Source: Hymenobacter gelipurpurascens
GTDB taxonomy: Bacteria > Bacteroidota > Bacteroidia > Cytophagales > Hymenobacteraceae
Direction: 5' to 3'
Assembly: GCF_900187375.1 (NCBI RefSeq)
Contig: NZ_FYEW01000001.1
Span: forward strand, 1,178,001-1,242,000
Length of the DNA: 64,000 nucleotides
Shown here: positions 51,193 through 60,085 of the stretch, piece by piece
How positions within the stretch are numbered: position 1 is the stretch's first letter
How the letters are laid out: every line of letters starts with the position of its first letter
Notes under the pieces: generated by a model
What the model was told of the DNA's origin: nothing
Database searches by the model: none
What the model saw: only the letters and a program-made list of their open reading frames with translations
Program-made: the position numbers and the translations under genes

Positions 51193-52221
51193 CTAGCTGT
51201 TGGCTACCGCATCGTGGGAGTGTTCCTTGGCCAGCAGCTCTTCGGCTTTGTCTACCAGCTCGGGCGAGCCAATGAAAAGCGGGCACCGCTCGTGCATATC
51301 GCGGGGTTCAATTTCCATGGTGCGCTGGCGCCCGTTGCTGGCTTTTCCGCCGGCCTGTTCTACAATAAACGCCAATGGATTGCACTCATACATCAGGCGC
51401 AGCTTGCCGTTGGGAGCTTTTGCCGTGGGCGGATAAATATAGATGCCGCCTTTCAGCAGGTTCCGGTGGAAATCGGCTACAAGGGAGCCAATATAGCGCG
51501 CCGAGAAGCTGTTGTCCTTGCAGTAGGCCACAAACTCCGTTACGCCTTGTGAGAAAGACTCTGAGCTGCCTTCATTTACGGAATAAACAGCACCCGTTTT
51601 GGGAGTCAGGATATTCGGGTGCGAAAGGAAAAACTCACCCAGGGAAGGCTCATACGTGAAGCCGTTTACGCCATTGCCGGTGGTGTACACCATCATGGTG
51701 CTGGAGCCATAAATAACGTAGCCGGCAGCCACCTGGTGCGTGCCGGGCTGCAGGAAATCCTGGCTGTTGCCCTCACTGCCGGTGGGTGATACGCGGCGGT
51801 AAATGCTGAAGATTGTCCCGATGCTTACGTTAACATCAATGTTGGAGGAGCCATCTAGGGGGTCAATGGCCACTACATACTTGCCTTGGGTGTTGCCGGT
51901 CTGGATAACGTCCTCATCCTCTTCGGAGATGATGGTGCAGACTTCACCGCCATTGCGCAACGCCCTGATGAAGCGAATGTTAGCAATAACATCGAGCTTC
52001 TGCTGGTCTTCGCCCTGTACGTTCCGGTTGCCGTAGGCGCCGGCAATATCAATGAGGCCTGAACGGTTGATTTCGCGGTTCACGATTTTAGCGGCCAGCG
52101 CAATATCGCGCAGCAGCTGGGAAAGCTCGCCGGTGGCATAAGGAAAGTCCTCCTGCTTGCGCATGATGAAACGGTCCAGGGTGGTGCCAACGGGTAGCGC
52201 CAATTTGTCGTGGTGATTCAT
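51193..52221 (-). CDS. fbp: class I fructose-1,6-bisphosphatase
   Basis: A 342-residue gluconeogenic enzyme. Metal ligands lie in ISEEDEDVI and [24 protein letters not shown] (DPLDGSSN). The sugar-phosphate site includes [23 protein letters not shown] and [21 protein letters not shown]. It has an N-terminal AMP-site region, so it should be an AMP-inhibited type I enzyme. It has its own promoter and is divergent from aspartokinase. The stop codon is in CTAGGCCAC. Confidence 0.97.
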   Translation of the reverse strand: MNHHDKLALPVGTTLDRFIMRKQEDFPYATGELSQLLRDIALAAKIVNREINRSGLIDIAGAYGNRNVQGEDQQKLDVIANIRFIRALRNGGEVCTIISEEDEDVIQTGNTQGKYVVAIDPLDGSSNIDVNVSIGTIFSIYRRVSPTGSEGNSQDFLQPGTHQVAAGYVIYGSSTMMVYTTGNGVNGFTYEPSLGEFFLSHPNILTPKTGAVYSVNEGSSESFSQGVTEFVAYCKDNSFSARYIGSLVADFHRNLLKGGIYIYPPTAKAPNGKLRLMYECNPLAFIVEQAGGKASNGRQRTMEIEPRDMHERCPLFIGSPELVDKAEELLAKEHSHDAVANS

Positions 52222-52252
52222 AAGAAAGTGGGATGTGCGGGTGGTGGGTGTC

Positions 52253-52260
52253 CAAAATTA
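52253..52260 (-). promoter_or_regulatory. -7 element (TAATTTTG) of fbp
   Basis: TAATTTTG on the minus strand, 32 bp upstream of the fbp start. Confidence 0.6.
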
Positions 52261-52437
52261 CATCTTTCTTCCGGGCTTTGAATAAGCTGAATAAGGCAGC
52301 TCCTGATCTGGTGGGCTATTTCACACCGAAGAAAAGTGGCCTAGGGAGGTTTCGGTCACCAGGAAAACGAAGTTCTGAAACAGGCCACTCCGCGTGCAAA
52401 AAGTCGCGCGTATATGGGCCCTTGTTGGTCTTCGCCC

Positions 52438-52445
52438 TACATTTG
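52438..52445 (+). promoter_or_regulatory. -7 element (TACATTTG) of aspartokinase
   Basis: TACATTTG ends only 5 bases before the ATG at 52451, so the transcript would be nearly leaderless; an earlier promoter cannot be excluded. Confidence 0.5.
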
Positions 52446-52450
52446 AGGCC

Positions 52451-53728
52451 ATGCAAAACTCGCATCCTCTACACGTATATAAGTTTGGCGGTGCCTCGGT
52501 GAAAGATGCCGCCGCTATTCGTAACCTGCGCCACATTGTGCAAACGACGGGAGTTGGCCGGCAGTTGCTCATTGTGGTTTCGGCGATGGGCAAAACGACC
52601 AATGCGCTGGAAGATCTTTTTCAACTGGCCTACAGCGGGCAGGAATATGGTGAGAAACTAGCCCAGCTTACGGCTTTTCACCAGGGAGTAGCCCGTGAGC
52701 TGTTTGCCGGAGCTGATGACCCGCAGGTACAGGAACTGCTTGTGCAACTCCAGGACCGGCTCGCAACGCTTACGCCCCATGATGACTACGACAAACAGTA
52801 CGACCAGATAGTCAGCTTCGGGGAATTGCTGGCTACGCGCATTGTGGCGCGGGCCCTGGATGCGAAGTGGCTTGATTGCCGTCCGCTGCTGCGCACCGAC
52901 CATACTTGGCGGGAAGGCCGCCTCGACTGGCCTACGACGGAACGCAACCTCCGCGCGGCGCTGCCCTCCTTGTTGCAGCAGGGCTCCGTCGTGACGCAGG
53001 GTTTCCTGGGCGGTACACCCAGCGGCCATACTACCACACTCGGCCGGGAAGGATCTGACTACACTGCCGCCATACTGGCCTATTGTCTCGATGCCGCGGC
53101 GGTTACGATCTGGAAAGACGTGGCCGGGTTGCTCAATGCCGACCCTAAAGTGTTCCGCGATACTGTGCGCTACCCTGAGGTCAGCTACCAGGAAACCATT
53201 GAAATGGCTTATTACGGGGCTTCGGTTATTCACCCCAAAACCATTAAGCCGCTGGCCGTACGCCAGATTCCGCTGTTGGTAAAGTCGTTTCTGGACCCCA
53301 CGGCCGAGGGCACCAAGATTCATAATTGCCGCCATAGCCTGCTGGTACCGGCCTACATCCGCAAAACCGGGCAGTGTCTGGTGTCTTTTGAGTCGAAAGA
53401 CCTGACTTTTATCTCGGAGGAAAATCTGGAGGTGATTTTCGGCGCCCTAGCGCAAGTACGCCTCAAGATTCATCTGATGCAGAACTCCGCCATCAGTTTC
53501 TCCGTGTGCACCGACTTCTCGGCCTACCGACTGGAGAAATTGCTAGGCCTGTTGCGGGAGCAATTTTCCATTCATTACAACACGGGCCTCGATCTGTACA
53601 CCATCAAAAACTACAACGCCGCCAGCATTCGTCGGCTTACCGAAGACCGGGAGCTTCTGCTGGAACAACGTACACGTCAGACGTTTCAGTTCGTATGTCG
53701 CACCGATACCCACGAGCACCTGCGCTGA
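52451..53728 (+). CDS. lysC: aspartate kinase, monofunctional
   Basis: A 425-residue kinase from ATG 52451 (MQNSHPLHVYKFGGASVKD) with the KFGGASV phosphate site, VVSAMGKTTNALEDL, FGELLATRIV and GREGSDYTAAILAY. Its C-terminal ~130 residues hold ACT-like regulatory domains (SFESKDLTFISEENL). It makes aspartyl phosphate for Lys, Thr and Met. Its extra length matches a Bacteroidota-type monofunctional enzyme without homoserine dehydrogenase. The symbol is a family assignment. Confidence 0.92.
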   Translation: MQNSHPLHVYKFGGASVKDAAAIRNLRHIVQTTGVGRQLLIVVSAMGKTTNALEDLFQLAYSGQEYGEKLAQLTAFHQGVARELFAGADDPQVQELLVQLQDRLATLTPHDDYDKQYDQIVSFGELLATRIVARALDAKWLDCRPLLRTDHTWREGRLDWPTTERNLRAALPSLLQQGSVVTQGFLGGTPSGHTTTLGREGSDYTAAILAYCLDAAAVTIWKDVAGLLNADPKVFRDTVRYPEVSYQETIEMAYYGASVIHPKTIKPLAVRQIPLLVKSFLDPTAEGTKIHNCRHSLLVPAYIRKTGQCLVSFESKDLTFISEENLEVIFGALAQVRLKIHLMQNSAISFSVCTDFSAYRLEKLLGLLREQFSIHYNTGLDLYTIKNYNAASIRRLTEDRELLLEQRTRQTFQFVCRTDTHEHLR

Positions 53729-53834
53729 TAGGTCTAGGGCCAAAGGGCCTTTTACTGAGCAGCCGACTTTAGGCTGAAAAGCGCTTTTCTGACGCTTCTG
53801 CAAACATTACTTGCCCGCTTGAAGCGTATCTGCG

Positions 53835-53842
53835 TATCTTTG
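53835..53842 (+). promoter_or_regulatory. -7 element (TATCTTTG) of the Fur-family gene
   Basis: TATCTTTG 20 bp upstream of the GTG start at 53863. Confidence 0.6.
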
Positions 53843-53862
53843 CGGAGAATCATTCTTATCTG

Positions 53863-54324
53863 GTGAGCCTTTCTTCTGATCCTGTTTTCTCGTCTGCTCT
53901 GCCCACGCATGGGCAGTTGCGTGGCCGTTTGACACAGGCAGGCCTTCGCGCCACCCGTCAGCGCCTCGTGATTCTGGAAAGCCTGCTGGTACTGCCGGGG
54001 CATCCTACAGCCGAGCAGGTTCATCGGCGGGTTGCGGCCCAGTCGCCGACTATTTCGCTGGGCACGGTGTACAAGGCGCTGGATTCCTTTGTGGCCGCCG
54101 GGCTCACGCGGCGAGTGGCTTCGGCCGAAGGCTCTTCTAGGCGCTACGATGCTGACTGCTCGGAACACCATCATTTGTTTTGCACCGCTACGCAGGAGAT
54201 AATCGACTACTGCGACCCGCAGCTGGACCAGCTCATCCGGGAATTTTTCGCCGAGAGAGGCCTACAGAACTTCCAGCCCCACTCCTTTTCTCTCCACATC
54301 ACGGGCGTGAAAAACCAAGGCTGA
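53863..54324 (+). CDS. Fur-family regulator (PerR-like)
   Basis: A 153-residue repressor starting at GTG 53863. The winged helix is LRATRQRLVILESLL...TAEQVHRRV...ISLGTVYKALDSFVAAGL. The dimer domain has the metal-site region CSEHHHLFC and HFSLHITG-like end (SFSLHITGVK). It lacks the CxxC pairs of a structural zinc site in most Fur/PerR proteins. It lies 95 bp upstream of a peroxiredoxin gene, which points to peroxide sensing. It might instead sense iron or zinc. Confidence 0.86.
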   Translation: MSLSSDPVFSSALPTHGQLRGRLTQAGLRATRQRLVILESLLVLPGHPTAEQVHRRVAAQSPTISLGTVYKALDSFVAAGLTRRVASAEGSSRRYDADCSEHHHLFCTATQEIIDYCDPQLDQLIREFFAERGLQNFQPHSFSLHITGVKNQG

Positions 54325-54419
54325 GCTTCAGCATCCAGCATCTTTCTCCTTGATGCAGCCGCGGCTCCTCTCCTTTTCAACTGACTTACTTTACCTTTTT
54401 TACTTAAAATCTGAGACTC

Positions 54420-55058
54420 ATGGCAGTTCTTGTTGGCAAACGCGCTCCTTCTTTCAAAGCCACCGCTGTTATCGACAGCGAGTTTGAGGAGGAATTTTCT
54501 CTCGACCGTTACCTGGGCAAGAAGCACGTCATTTTCTACTTCTATCCCGCCGACTTCACGTTTGTGTGCCCAACTGAAATCATCGCGTTCCAGGATCGTC
54601 TGGCCGATTTCGAGGCAAAAGGGGTTGCTATTGTTGGCTGCTCCACTGACACGCACTTCTCGCACTTCGCCTGGCTGCAAACCGCCCGCGACAATGGCGG
54701 TATTGAAGGCGTAACGTACCCGCTGGTGGCTGATGCTACCAAGACCATTGCGGCTAACTACGACGTATTGGGCGGCCACTACGACTACAACGAGGCCGGC
54801 GAAATGACCTTCGTGGGTTCTCCCATGGCCTACCGTGGTCTGTTCCTGATCGACAAAGACGGCATTGTGCGCCACCAGGTAGTAAACGACGGTCCGCTGG
54901 GCCGCAGCATCGATGAAGCCATGCGCATGGTAGACGCGCTGCAGTACTTCGAGAAAAACGGCGAAGTATGCCCCGCAAACTGGGAAGAAGGCAAAGAGGC
55001 CATGGCCGCAACCCGCGAGGGCGTAGCCAACTACCTCGGCAAACAGGCCGCTCACTAA
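54420..55058 (+). CDS. typical 2-Cys peroxiredoxin (AhpC/TSA family)
   Basis: A 212-residue peroxidase. The peroxidatic Cys50 is in FYPADFTFVCPTEIIAFQ and the resolving Cys184 in EKNGEVCPANWEEGKEAM, which places it in the Prx1/AhpC group. It reduces hydrogen peroxide and organic peroxides; a thioredoxin or AhpF partner is not adjacent. The Fur/PerR-like gene lies directly upstream. The C-terminal extension (ATREGVANYLGK) matches robust-type helices without a YF motif. Confidence 0.96.
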   Translation: MAVLVGKRAPSFKATAVIDSEFEEEFSLDRYLGKKHVIFYFYPADFTFVCPTEIIAFQDRLADFEAKGVAIVGCSTDTHFSHFAWLQTARDNGGIEGVTYPLVADATKTIAANYDVLGGHYDYNEAGEMTFVGSPMAYRGLFLIDKDGIVRHQVVNDGPLGRSIDEAMRMVDALQYFEKNGEVCPANWEEGKEAMAATREGVANYLGKQAAH

Positions 55059-55093
55059 GCGCCCTCGGTCTTCTAGGCCACTTGTTGCTCCAG

Positions 55094-55128
55094 AAAAAAG
55101 CCTCAGCCTAAGCGGTTGGGGCTTTTTT
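55094..55128 (+). terminator. terminator of the peroxiredoxin gene
   Basis: 15-base arms (55094-55108, 55114-55128) with two mismatches and A/T tracts, ending in six T. Confidence 0.8.
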
Positions 55129-55160
55129 GATGGGTATACCGGGAAGGAAGCAGAACCGCT

Positions 55161-55168
55161 TACTTTTG
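55161..55168 (+). promoter_or_regulatory. -7 element (TACTTTTG) of the GNAT gene
   Basis: TACTTTTG ends four bases before the ATG at 55173, which implies a leaderless or nearly leaderless message. Confidence 0.5.
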
Positions 55169-55172
55169 CACC

Positions 55173-55667
55173 ATGATTCTTCGCCAAGCCACAGCTGCGG
55201 ACGTTCCGCAGATTGGGCAGCTCTTTTACGATACCATCACGCAGGTAAACTCCCGCGACTACTCGCTGGCCCAGGTAGAGGCGTGGCGTGGAGGCTGGCA
55301 GAATACGGCCGGATGGGAAGAGAAAGTAGCGGCGCAGCATTTTCTGGTGGCCGAAGCACCTGATGGAAGCTTGTCGGGCTTTGGCTCCCTCTGCCCCACC
55401 ACTGGCCTGCTCGACTTTCTGTTTGTGAGTGCCCACTGCCAGGGCCAAGGCATTGCCCGGCAGCTTGTGCAGGCATTGCTAGGCCACGCTACCGCGCTCG
55501 GCCTTACGGCCGTGCACACCGAGGCCAGCCTTACTGCACGGCCCTTTTTTGCGCACTGCGGCTTCCAGCAGGTGCAAGAGCAGCAGCCCATCATTCGGGG
55601 CGTTGCCTTAACCAATTTCCGTATGGTCAAGCCATTGGCCGTCCCTCCACTTTCTACGCCTCTATAA
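55173..55667 (+). CDS. GNAT-family N-acetyltransferase
   Basis: A 164-residue acetyltransferase. Motif A is in LFVSAHCQGQGIARQLVQALL (the Q/RxxGxG/A acetyl-CoA loop as QGQGIA). The opening ILRQATAADVPQIGQLFYDTI and the C-terminal ARPFFAHCGFQQVQ match YafP/ElaA-like small-molecule acetyltransferases. The substrate is unknown. It is separated from waaA by only three bases, so they are cotranscribed. Confidence 0.88.
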   Translation: MILRQATAADVPQIGQLFYDTITQVNSRDYSLAQVEAWRGGWQNTAGWEEKVAAQHFLVAEAPDGSLSGFGSLCPTTGLLDFLFVSAHCQGQGIARQLVQALLGHATALGLTAVHTEASLTARPFFAHCGFQQVQEQQPIIRGVALTNFRMVKPLAVPPLSTPL

Positions 55668-55670
55668 CCG

Positions 55671-56921
55671 TTGCTTTTCCTTTATTCAGTTGGTGTGCGC
55701 GCCTATGCCTTGCTGCTGCAGCTAGTAGCTCCCTTTGTGCCGAAAGCAGCACGTTGGGTGGAAGGCCGGCGTGGGCTCCTAGGCTACATCCGGGAAGCGC
55801 TGCGCCACGAAACGGCGCCGCTGGCCTGGTTTCATTGCGCTTCTCTGGGCGAGTTTGAACAGGGCCGCCCCCTCATGGAGGCATACGCCGCCCAATATCC
55901 GCAGCACAAAATTGTGCTCACGTTCTTCTCGCCTTCCGGCTACGAGGTGCGCAAAAACTGGGCAGGTGCGGCTTACGTGTTCTATTTGCCTTTGGATACC
56001 GCTTACAATGCGCGCACCTTTCTGGATGCAGTGCAGCCCAGGCTGGCGGTATTCGTGAAGTATGAATTCTGGTATTACTTCCTGAGTGAGCTAAAACGCC
56101 GCCAGATCCCGACCATCAGCGTATCGGCTATTTTCCGGCCCGAGCAGAACTTCTTCAAGCCCTGGGGCGGCTTCTTCCGCCGGATTCTGGGCAATTTCAC
56201 CCACATCTTCACCCAAAATGAAGAATCGGTACAGCTGCTGCGTGCGGTGGGCCTGAAACAAGCCAGCCGCGCCGGCGATACGCGCTTTGATACGGTAGTA
56301 CGGACGGCTGAGGCGCAGCCCCGCTCCCTGCCCGTAGTAGAAGCATTCGTGCTGGATTTTGCGCCCGTGTTCATTATCGGCAGCAGCTGGCCCGAAGACC
56401 TGCCCACGCTCACGCCATTGCTGGAGCAATACCAGCAGCAGCTCCGCTTTATTGTGGCGCCCCACGAAATCAGCGAAACTAACCTGCGCCTTGTAGAGCA
56501 AGCGTTGCCCAACCAGGTGGTGCGCTACTCCCAGGCCGATCTGGCTACCGTAGGCCAGTTTCGGGTGCTGCTGATGGACAACGTAGGCCTGCTTAGCCAG
56601 CTCTACCGCTTTGGCGAGTACGCGTACATTGGCGGTGCCTTCGGCAAAGGCCTGCACAATACGCTTGAGGCGGCGGCCTTCGGCTTGCCCCTCTTCTTCG
56701 GACCTACCTTCGATAAATTTCAGGAAGCCAAAGACCTGGTAGAGCTCAACTGTGCTTTTCCCATCGAAAAGCCCGGCGACCTACTCCGTAGCTTCGGGTT
56801 TCTTTACAATGACGAATCGGCCAGGCTGCGGATTCTCGACGACAGCCTCGAATATGTTCACCACAGCAGCGGAGCCACGGCCCGCATCATGCGCTGGCTT
56901 GAAGGTGAAGTGGTGAGCTAG
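55671..56921 (+). CDS. waaA: 3-deoxy-D-manno-octulosonic acid (Kdo) transferase
   Basis: A 416-residue GT30 glycosyltransferase starting at TTG 55671, three bases after the GNAT stop; no ATG lies upstream of the conserved domain. The N-terminal membrane helix is ALLLQLVAPFVP. WFHCASLGEFEQGRPLMEAY is the acceptor-site motif with the catalytic Glu. The C-terminal donor half has YAYIGGAFGKGLHNTLEAAAFGLPLFFGP. It transfers Kdo to lipid A at the inner membrane. Its last bases GGTGAAGTGGTGAG form an arm of inverted-repeat element B. Confidence 0.95.
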   Translation: MLFLYSVGVRAYALLLQLVAPFVPKAARWVEGRRGLLGYIREALRHETAPLAWFHCASLGEFEQGRPLMEAYAAQYPQHKIVLTFFSPSGYEVRKNWAGAAYVFYLPLDTAYNARTFLDAVQPRLAVFVKYEFWYYFLSELKRRQIPTISVSAIFRPEQNFFKPWGGFFRRILGNFTHIFTQNEESVQLLRAVGLKQASRAGDTRFDTVVRTAEAQPRSLPVVEAFVLDFAPVFIIGSSWPEDLPTLTPLLEQYQQQLRFIVAPHEISETNLRLVEQALPNQVVRYSQADLATVGQFRVLLMDNVGLLSQLYRFGEYAYIGGAFGKGLHNTLEAAAFGLPLFFGPTFDKFQEAKDLVELNCAFPIEKPGDLLRSFGFLYNDESARLRILDDSLEYVHHSSGATARIMRWLEGEVVS

Positions 56922-57030
56922 TGAAATAACGAGATGAATTTTCCATCTGTGCCACTTGCGCAGTCTAGGCCAGTAGAACCTAAATCTCACCCATTCACTA
57001 GCGCCCCATCTCACCACTTCACCATTTCAC
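56904..57030. repeat. intergenic inverted repeat with 8-nt-phased TTCACCAC units (copy B)
   Basis: Arms 56904-56917 and 57010-57023 (GGTGAAGTGGTGAG and complement) enclose a loop with CTAGGCCAG. The right arm continues as 8-nt units TTCACCAT, TTCACCAC up to the rsgA start at 57041. The left arm lies in the last codons of waaA. Confidence 0.75.
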
Positions 57031-57040
57031 CACTTCCCTC

Positions 57041-57967
57041 ATGACAGGTATTGTTGTTAAATCTACCGGCTCCTGGTACGTGGTGCGCGAGTTAGGAAAC
57101 GGGCAGCTGCACCGCTGCCGACTGCGGGGCAAATTCAAGAACAAAGGTCTGAAAGTGAGCAATCCGCTGGCCGTTGGCGACCAGGTGGACTTCACAGTAG
57201 AAGAGCAAACCGAAGGCGCCGGCGTAATTCATCACATCGAGCCCCGCCGCAACTACATCATCCGCCGCTCGGTGCACAAGAGCGAGCACGCCCACATTGT
57301 GGCCGCCAATCTCGACGTAGCCATGCTGGTCGTGACACTGGCTTCGCCGGCTACGTCGTTTGGGTTTATTGACCGGTTTCTGGTGACGGCAGAGGCCTAT
57401 CATATTCCCGTCACGCTCATCTTCAACAAAACCGACCTCTACGACGAGGACCTGACCGATTATCAGGAGCAGATTGCCAAGATGTACCTGCGCATCGGTT
57501 ATCCCAGCGTGCGAAGCTCGGCTCAGACAGGCGAAGGCGTAGCGGATATCGATGCGCTGCTGGATGGAAAAGTGACGTTGCTTTCGGGCCATTCGGGCGT
57601 GGGCAAGAGCACCCTTATCAATGCACTGGTACCCGACCTCGACCTGAAAACCGCTGAAATCAGTCAGTTTTCTGATAAAGGCGTGCATACTACCACCTTC
57701 GCCGAGATGCTGGAAGTGCGCCCCGGCACTTATCTGATTGATACGCCCGGCATTAAGGAGCTAGGCCTGGTAGATGTGAAGCCGGGCGAGCTGGCGCACT
57801 ATTTCCCCGAAATGCGCGCCTTACTCAACCAATGCCGCTACCACAATTGCCAGCACACCCACGAGCCTGGTTGCGCCGTGCGCGAAGCTGTAGACAACGG
57901 CAAAATTGCCCTGCCCCGCTACGACAGCTACGTGAGCATGCTACAAGGCGACGACAACCGGCGGTAA
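57041..57967 (+). CDS. rsgA: small ribosomal subunit maturation GTPase RsgA
   Basis: A 308-residue circularly permuted GTPase. The N-terminal OB domain (TGIVVKSTGSWYVVREL) is followed by the G4 motif FNKTDLYDE, then G1 HSGVGKSTLINAL and G3 DTPGIKELGL in permuted order. The C-terminal zinc site is CRYHNCQHTHEPGCAV. It releases RbfA and matures the 30S subunit. The gene lies between inverted-repeat elements B and C. Confidence 0.97.
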   Translation: MTGIVVKSTGSWYVVRELGNGQLHRCRLRGKFKNKGLKVSNPLAVGDQVDFTVEEQTEGAGVIHHIEPRRNYIIRRSVHKSEHAHIVAANLDVAMLVVTLASPATSFGFIDRFLVTAEAYHIPVTLIFNKTDLYDEDLTDYQEQIAKMYLRIGYPSVRSSAQTGEGVADIDALLDGKVTLLSGHSGVGKSTLINALVPDLDLKTAEISQFSDKGVHTTTFAEMLEVRPGTYLIDTPGIKELGLVDVKPGELAHYFPEMRALLNQCRYHNCQHTHEPGCAVREAVDNGKIALPRYDSYVSMLQGDDNRR

Positions 57968-57979
57968 TAGTGATACGCT

Positions 57980-58171
57980 GAGGTGGTGAGCCTGCCGTTC
58001 TGACTGCGCAGCTTAAACGAGTGGCCTACACGGCGTGGCAGTCTCGCTTTACTCCCTTTTTGCTAAAGCACGTATGCTAGGAAGTCCTTTTGGGCTGTGC
58101 TTCCCAACAACAAGGGAGCTTACAGGGCCCCAGGTATGGCAGCATAGTCCAACCCACTATTTCACCACCTC
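57980..58171. repeat. intergenic inverted repeat, TTCACCAC type (copy C)
   Basis: Arms GAGGTGGTGA (57980-57989) and TCACCACCTC (58162-58171) flank the gap after rsgA. The right arm lies in 8-nt units (CTATTTCACCACCTCA, TTAGTTCACC) just before the ATG at 58187, and a GTGGCCTAC motif sits inside. A more degenerate copy than A and B. Confidence 0.55.
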
Positions 58172-58186
58172 ATTAGTTCACCTCAA

Positions 58187-59071
58187 ATGTCGCATTCCGT
58201 TGCCTTTCTGGGCCTCGGCAGCATGGGCTTGGCTATGGCCACCAATCTGCTAAAAGCCGGACACCAGCTTACCGTTTATAACCGCACTGCCAGCAAGGCC
58301 GAGCCGCTGCAAAAGCTTGGCGCCACCGTAGCCCATACACCCGCCGAAGCAGTACAAGGTGCCGATTTCGTTTTCTCGATGGTGACCGATGATGCGGCCC
58401 TGGAGGAAATCTGCACTGGCGCTGAGGGCCTGCTCCCCGCCCTAAAACCCGGCGCTATTCATGCTTCCTGCAGCACGGTGGCCCCCGCCACCAACCGCCG
58501 CCTGGCCGAGGCACATGCCCAACACGGCACTCACCTCATTGCCACGCCGGTATTCGGTAAGCCCGATGTGGCCGCCGCCGGCAACCTGTGGCTAGCCTCG
58601 GCAGGCGCAACGGCCGAGGCGCGCGAGAAGCTTCGGCCCTTGCTGGATGCCGTAGGCCAAGGCACGCACGATTTTGGTGATGATGCCGGCGCGGCTAACA
58701 CTGTAAAGCTCTGCGGAAACTTCTTACTAGGCGCGGCTATCGAGGCCATGGCCGAAGCATTCACACTGGCCCAGAAGAGTGGCCTAGAGCGCAAGCAGGT
58801 GTACGAATTTTTCACCAGCACCATCTTCAATACGCCCATTTATAAGAGCTACGGCAAGCTGATTGCCGAGCGCCATTACCACCCGGTCGGCGCCGCGCCT
58901 GCCATCATCCGCAAAGACCTGCGCCTCGTGCTGGATGAGTCGCGCGCGCAGGTAGCACCTATGCCGTTTGCCAACATCATCCACGACAACCTTTCCACCA
59001 CCGTTGCCAAGCAGGAACAGGTAGACTGGGCCGGGTTTGCTGAACGAGCAGCCGAAAATGCTGGCCTCTAG
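58187..59071 (+). CDS. NAD(P)-dependent beta-hydroxyacid dehydrogenase
   Basis: A 294-residue member of the 3-hydroxyisobutyrate/6-phosphogluconate dehydrogenase superfamily. The cofactor site is FLGLGSMGLAMATNLLKAG. The substrate motif is HASCSTVAPATNRRLAE and the catalytic Lys is in GAANTVKLCGNFLLG. The likely reaction is NADP-linked reduction of succinic semialdehyde, glyoxylate or tartronate semialdehyde; it resembles GLYR1-type enzymes. The stop TAG is in CTAGGCCAG. Confidence 0.9.
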   Translation: MSHSVAFLGLGSMGLAMATNLLKAGHQLTVYNRTASKAEPLQKLGATVAHTPAEAVQGADFVFSMVTDDAALEEICTGAEGLLPALKPGAIHASCSTVAPATNRRLAEAHAQHGTHLIATPVFGKPDVAAAGNLWLASAGATAEAREKLRPLLDAVGQGTHDFGDDAGAANTVKLCGNFLLGAAIEAMAEAFTLAQKSGLERKQVYEFFTSTIFNTPIYKSYGKLIAERHYHPVGAAPAIIRKDLRLVLDESRAQVAPMPFANIIHDNLSTTVAKQEQVDWAGFAERAAENAGL

Positions 59072-59109
59072 GCCAGTCAGCAAGCATAGGAAGCACACAA
59101 ACTGAATTC

Positions 59110-59224
59110 AAAAAAGCCTGGCATCCTGAGCTAGCAAAGGATCTTACCACGCGTGACCGACTGGCCTAGCGCCTCGGGCTGACGTGATAAGAGCCTTCGC
59201 CAGCTCAGGATGCCAGGCTTTTTT
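59110..59224. terminator. long bidirectional hairpin with CATCCTGAG arms
   Basis: A perfect 23-bp outer stem (59110-59132 with 59202-59224) with A- and T-tracts at the ends is extended by an inner stem with two mismatches (AAGGATCTTA type). The apex carries CTGGCCTAGC. It lies between convergent genes and shares the REP-like sequence of 9535-9584. Confidence 0.85.
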
Positions 59225-59318
59225 TGAGGATACCACAATTTTACTTACTGCCCCCAAACGCAAAAAAGCCCGACTGAAGCAGCCGGGCATTTTCAACCAA
59301 TCAGGAAATCTAAAGGGG

Positions 59319-59957
59319 TTACTTGCCGCTTGGCAGCAGTACGTTGTCGATTACGTGCGTGACACCATTGCTGGAGATTACGTCGGCAATAGCCACGTTG
59401 GCGTTATTGATCATCACTTTGCCGTCTTTCACCGAGACTTTAATTTTCTCGCCGTTTACGGTAGTCAGCTCCTGGCCGTCTTTGAGGTCTTGCGCCAGCA
59501 AGCGACCCGCTACTACGTGGTACGTCAGCACACCTTTCAGCTTGTCTTTGCTTTCAGGCTTCAGCAGGCCATCGAGGGCACCTTTTGGCAGTTTGTCGAA
59601 GGCCTCGTTGGTGGGCGCGAAAACGGTGAAGGGACCCGTGCCGCTCAGCGTTTCAGCCAAACCAGCAGCCTGTACAGCTTTCACCAGCGTCGATACGCTT
59701 TTGGCCTGCACCGCATTCTGCACAATGTTCTTGTCGGGAGTCATGGCCACGCCATCTACCATTACACCTTCAGGCTTGGCCATCCGGGCCGAGTCCGTCA
59801 TCATGGCCGCTGAGTCGACCGTGGTGGTGGTCATGTCCGTTTCGGTGGCAGTGGTAGTTGTTTCGGCGGTTTTGTTGTCGCCGCAGCTGGTGAGGCCTAA
59901 GGACAAAGTGCCAACTGCTAGCAGGGCGAGCGTGGTGGTACGCAGGGTCTTCTTCAT
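59319..59957 (-). CDS. fasciclin-domain lipoprotein
   Basis: A 212-residue lipoprotein. LGLTSCGDNKTAE is the lipobox (Cys26). After a Thr/Met/Asp-rich linker (residues ~33-75) comes one FAS1 domain: KNIVQNAVQAKSVSTLVKAVQAAGL, TVFAPTNEAFDKLPKGALDGLL (H1 motif) and GVTHVIDNVLLPSG (H2 motif). FAS1 domains mediate adhesion or binding at the surface. Start choice: 59957, which opens the lipoprotein signal MKKTLRTTTLALLAVG. Confidence 0.93.
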   Translation of the reverse strand: MKKTLRTTTLALLAVGTLSLGLTSCGDNKTAETTTTATETDMTTTTVDSAAMMTDSARMAKPEGVMVDGVAMTPDKNIVQNAVQAKSVSTLVKAVQAAGLAETLSGTGPFTVFAPTNEAFDKLPKGALDGLLKPESKDKLKGVLTYHVVAGRLLAQDLKDGQELTTVNGEKIKVSVKDGKVMINNANVAIADVISSNGVTHVIDNVLLPSGK

Positions 59958-60085
59958 AAGAAGCAGGAACAGGGTTTGGTAGTAAGATGAGAACAGTGCG
60001 AGGCCTGCCCGATGCGGAACAGAAACTCAACAGATGCTTACGAAACTCTATATAGCCTTGGATGTTTAGCCCTTGGCATTTTGGC

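Noticed and set aside
54325..54419. PerR or Fur box before the peroxiredoxin gene
   Set aside because: I looked for TTATAAT-type inverted repeats and saw only AT-rich DNA without a clear palindrome.
59101..59230. A transposable element, given the long 23-bp inverted ends
   Set aside because: There is no open frame inside and no target duplication; the A/T-tracts and convergent genes fit a terminator.
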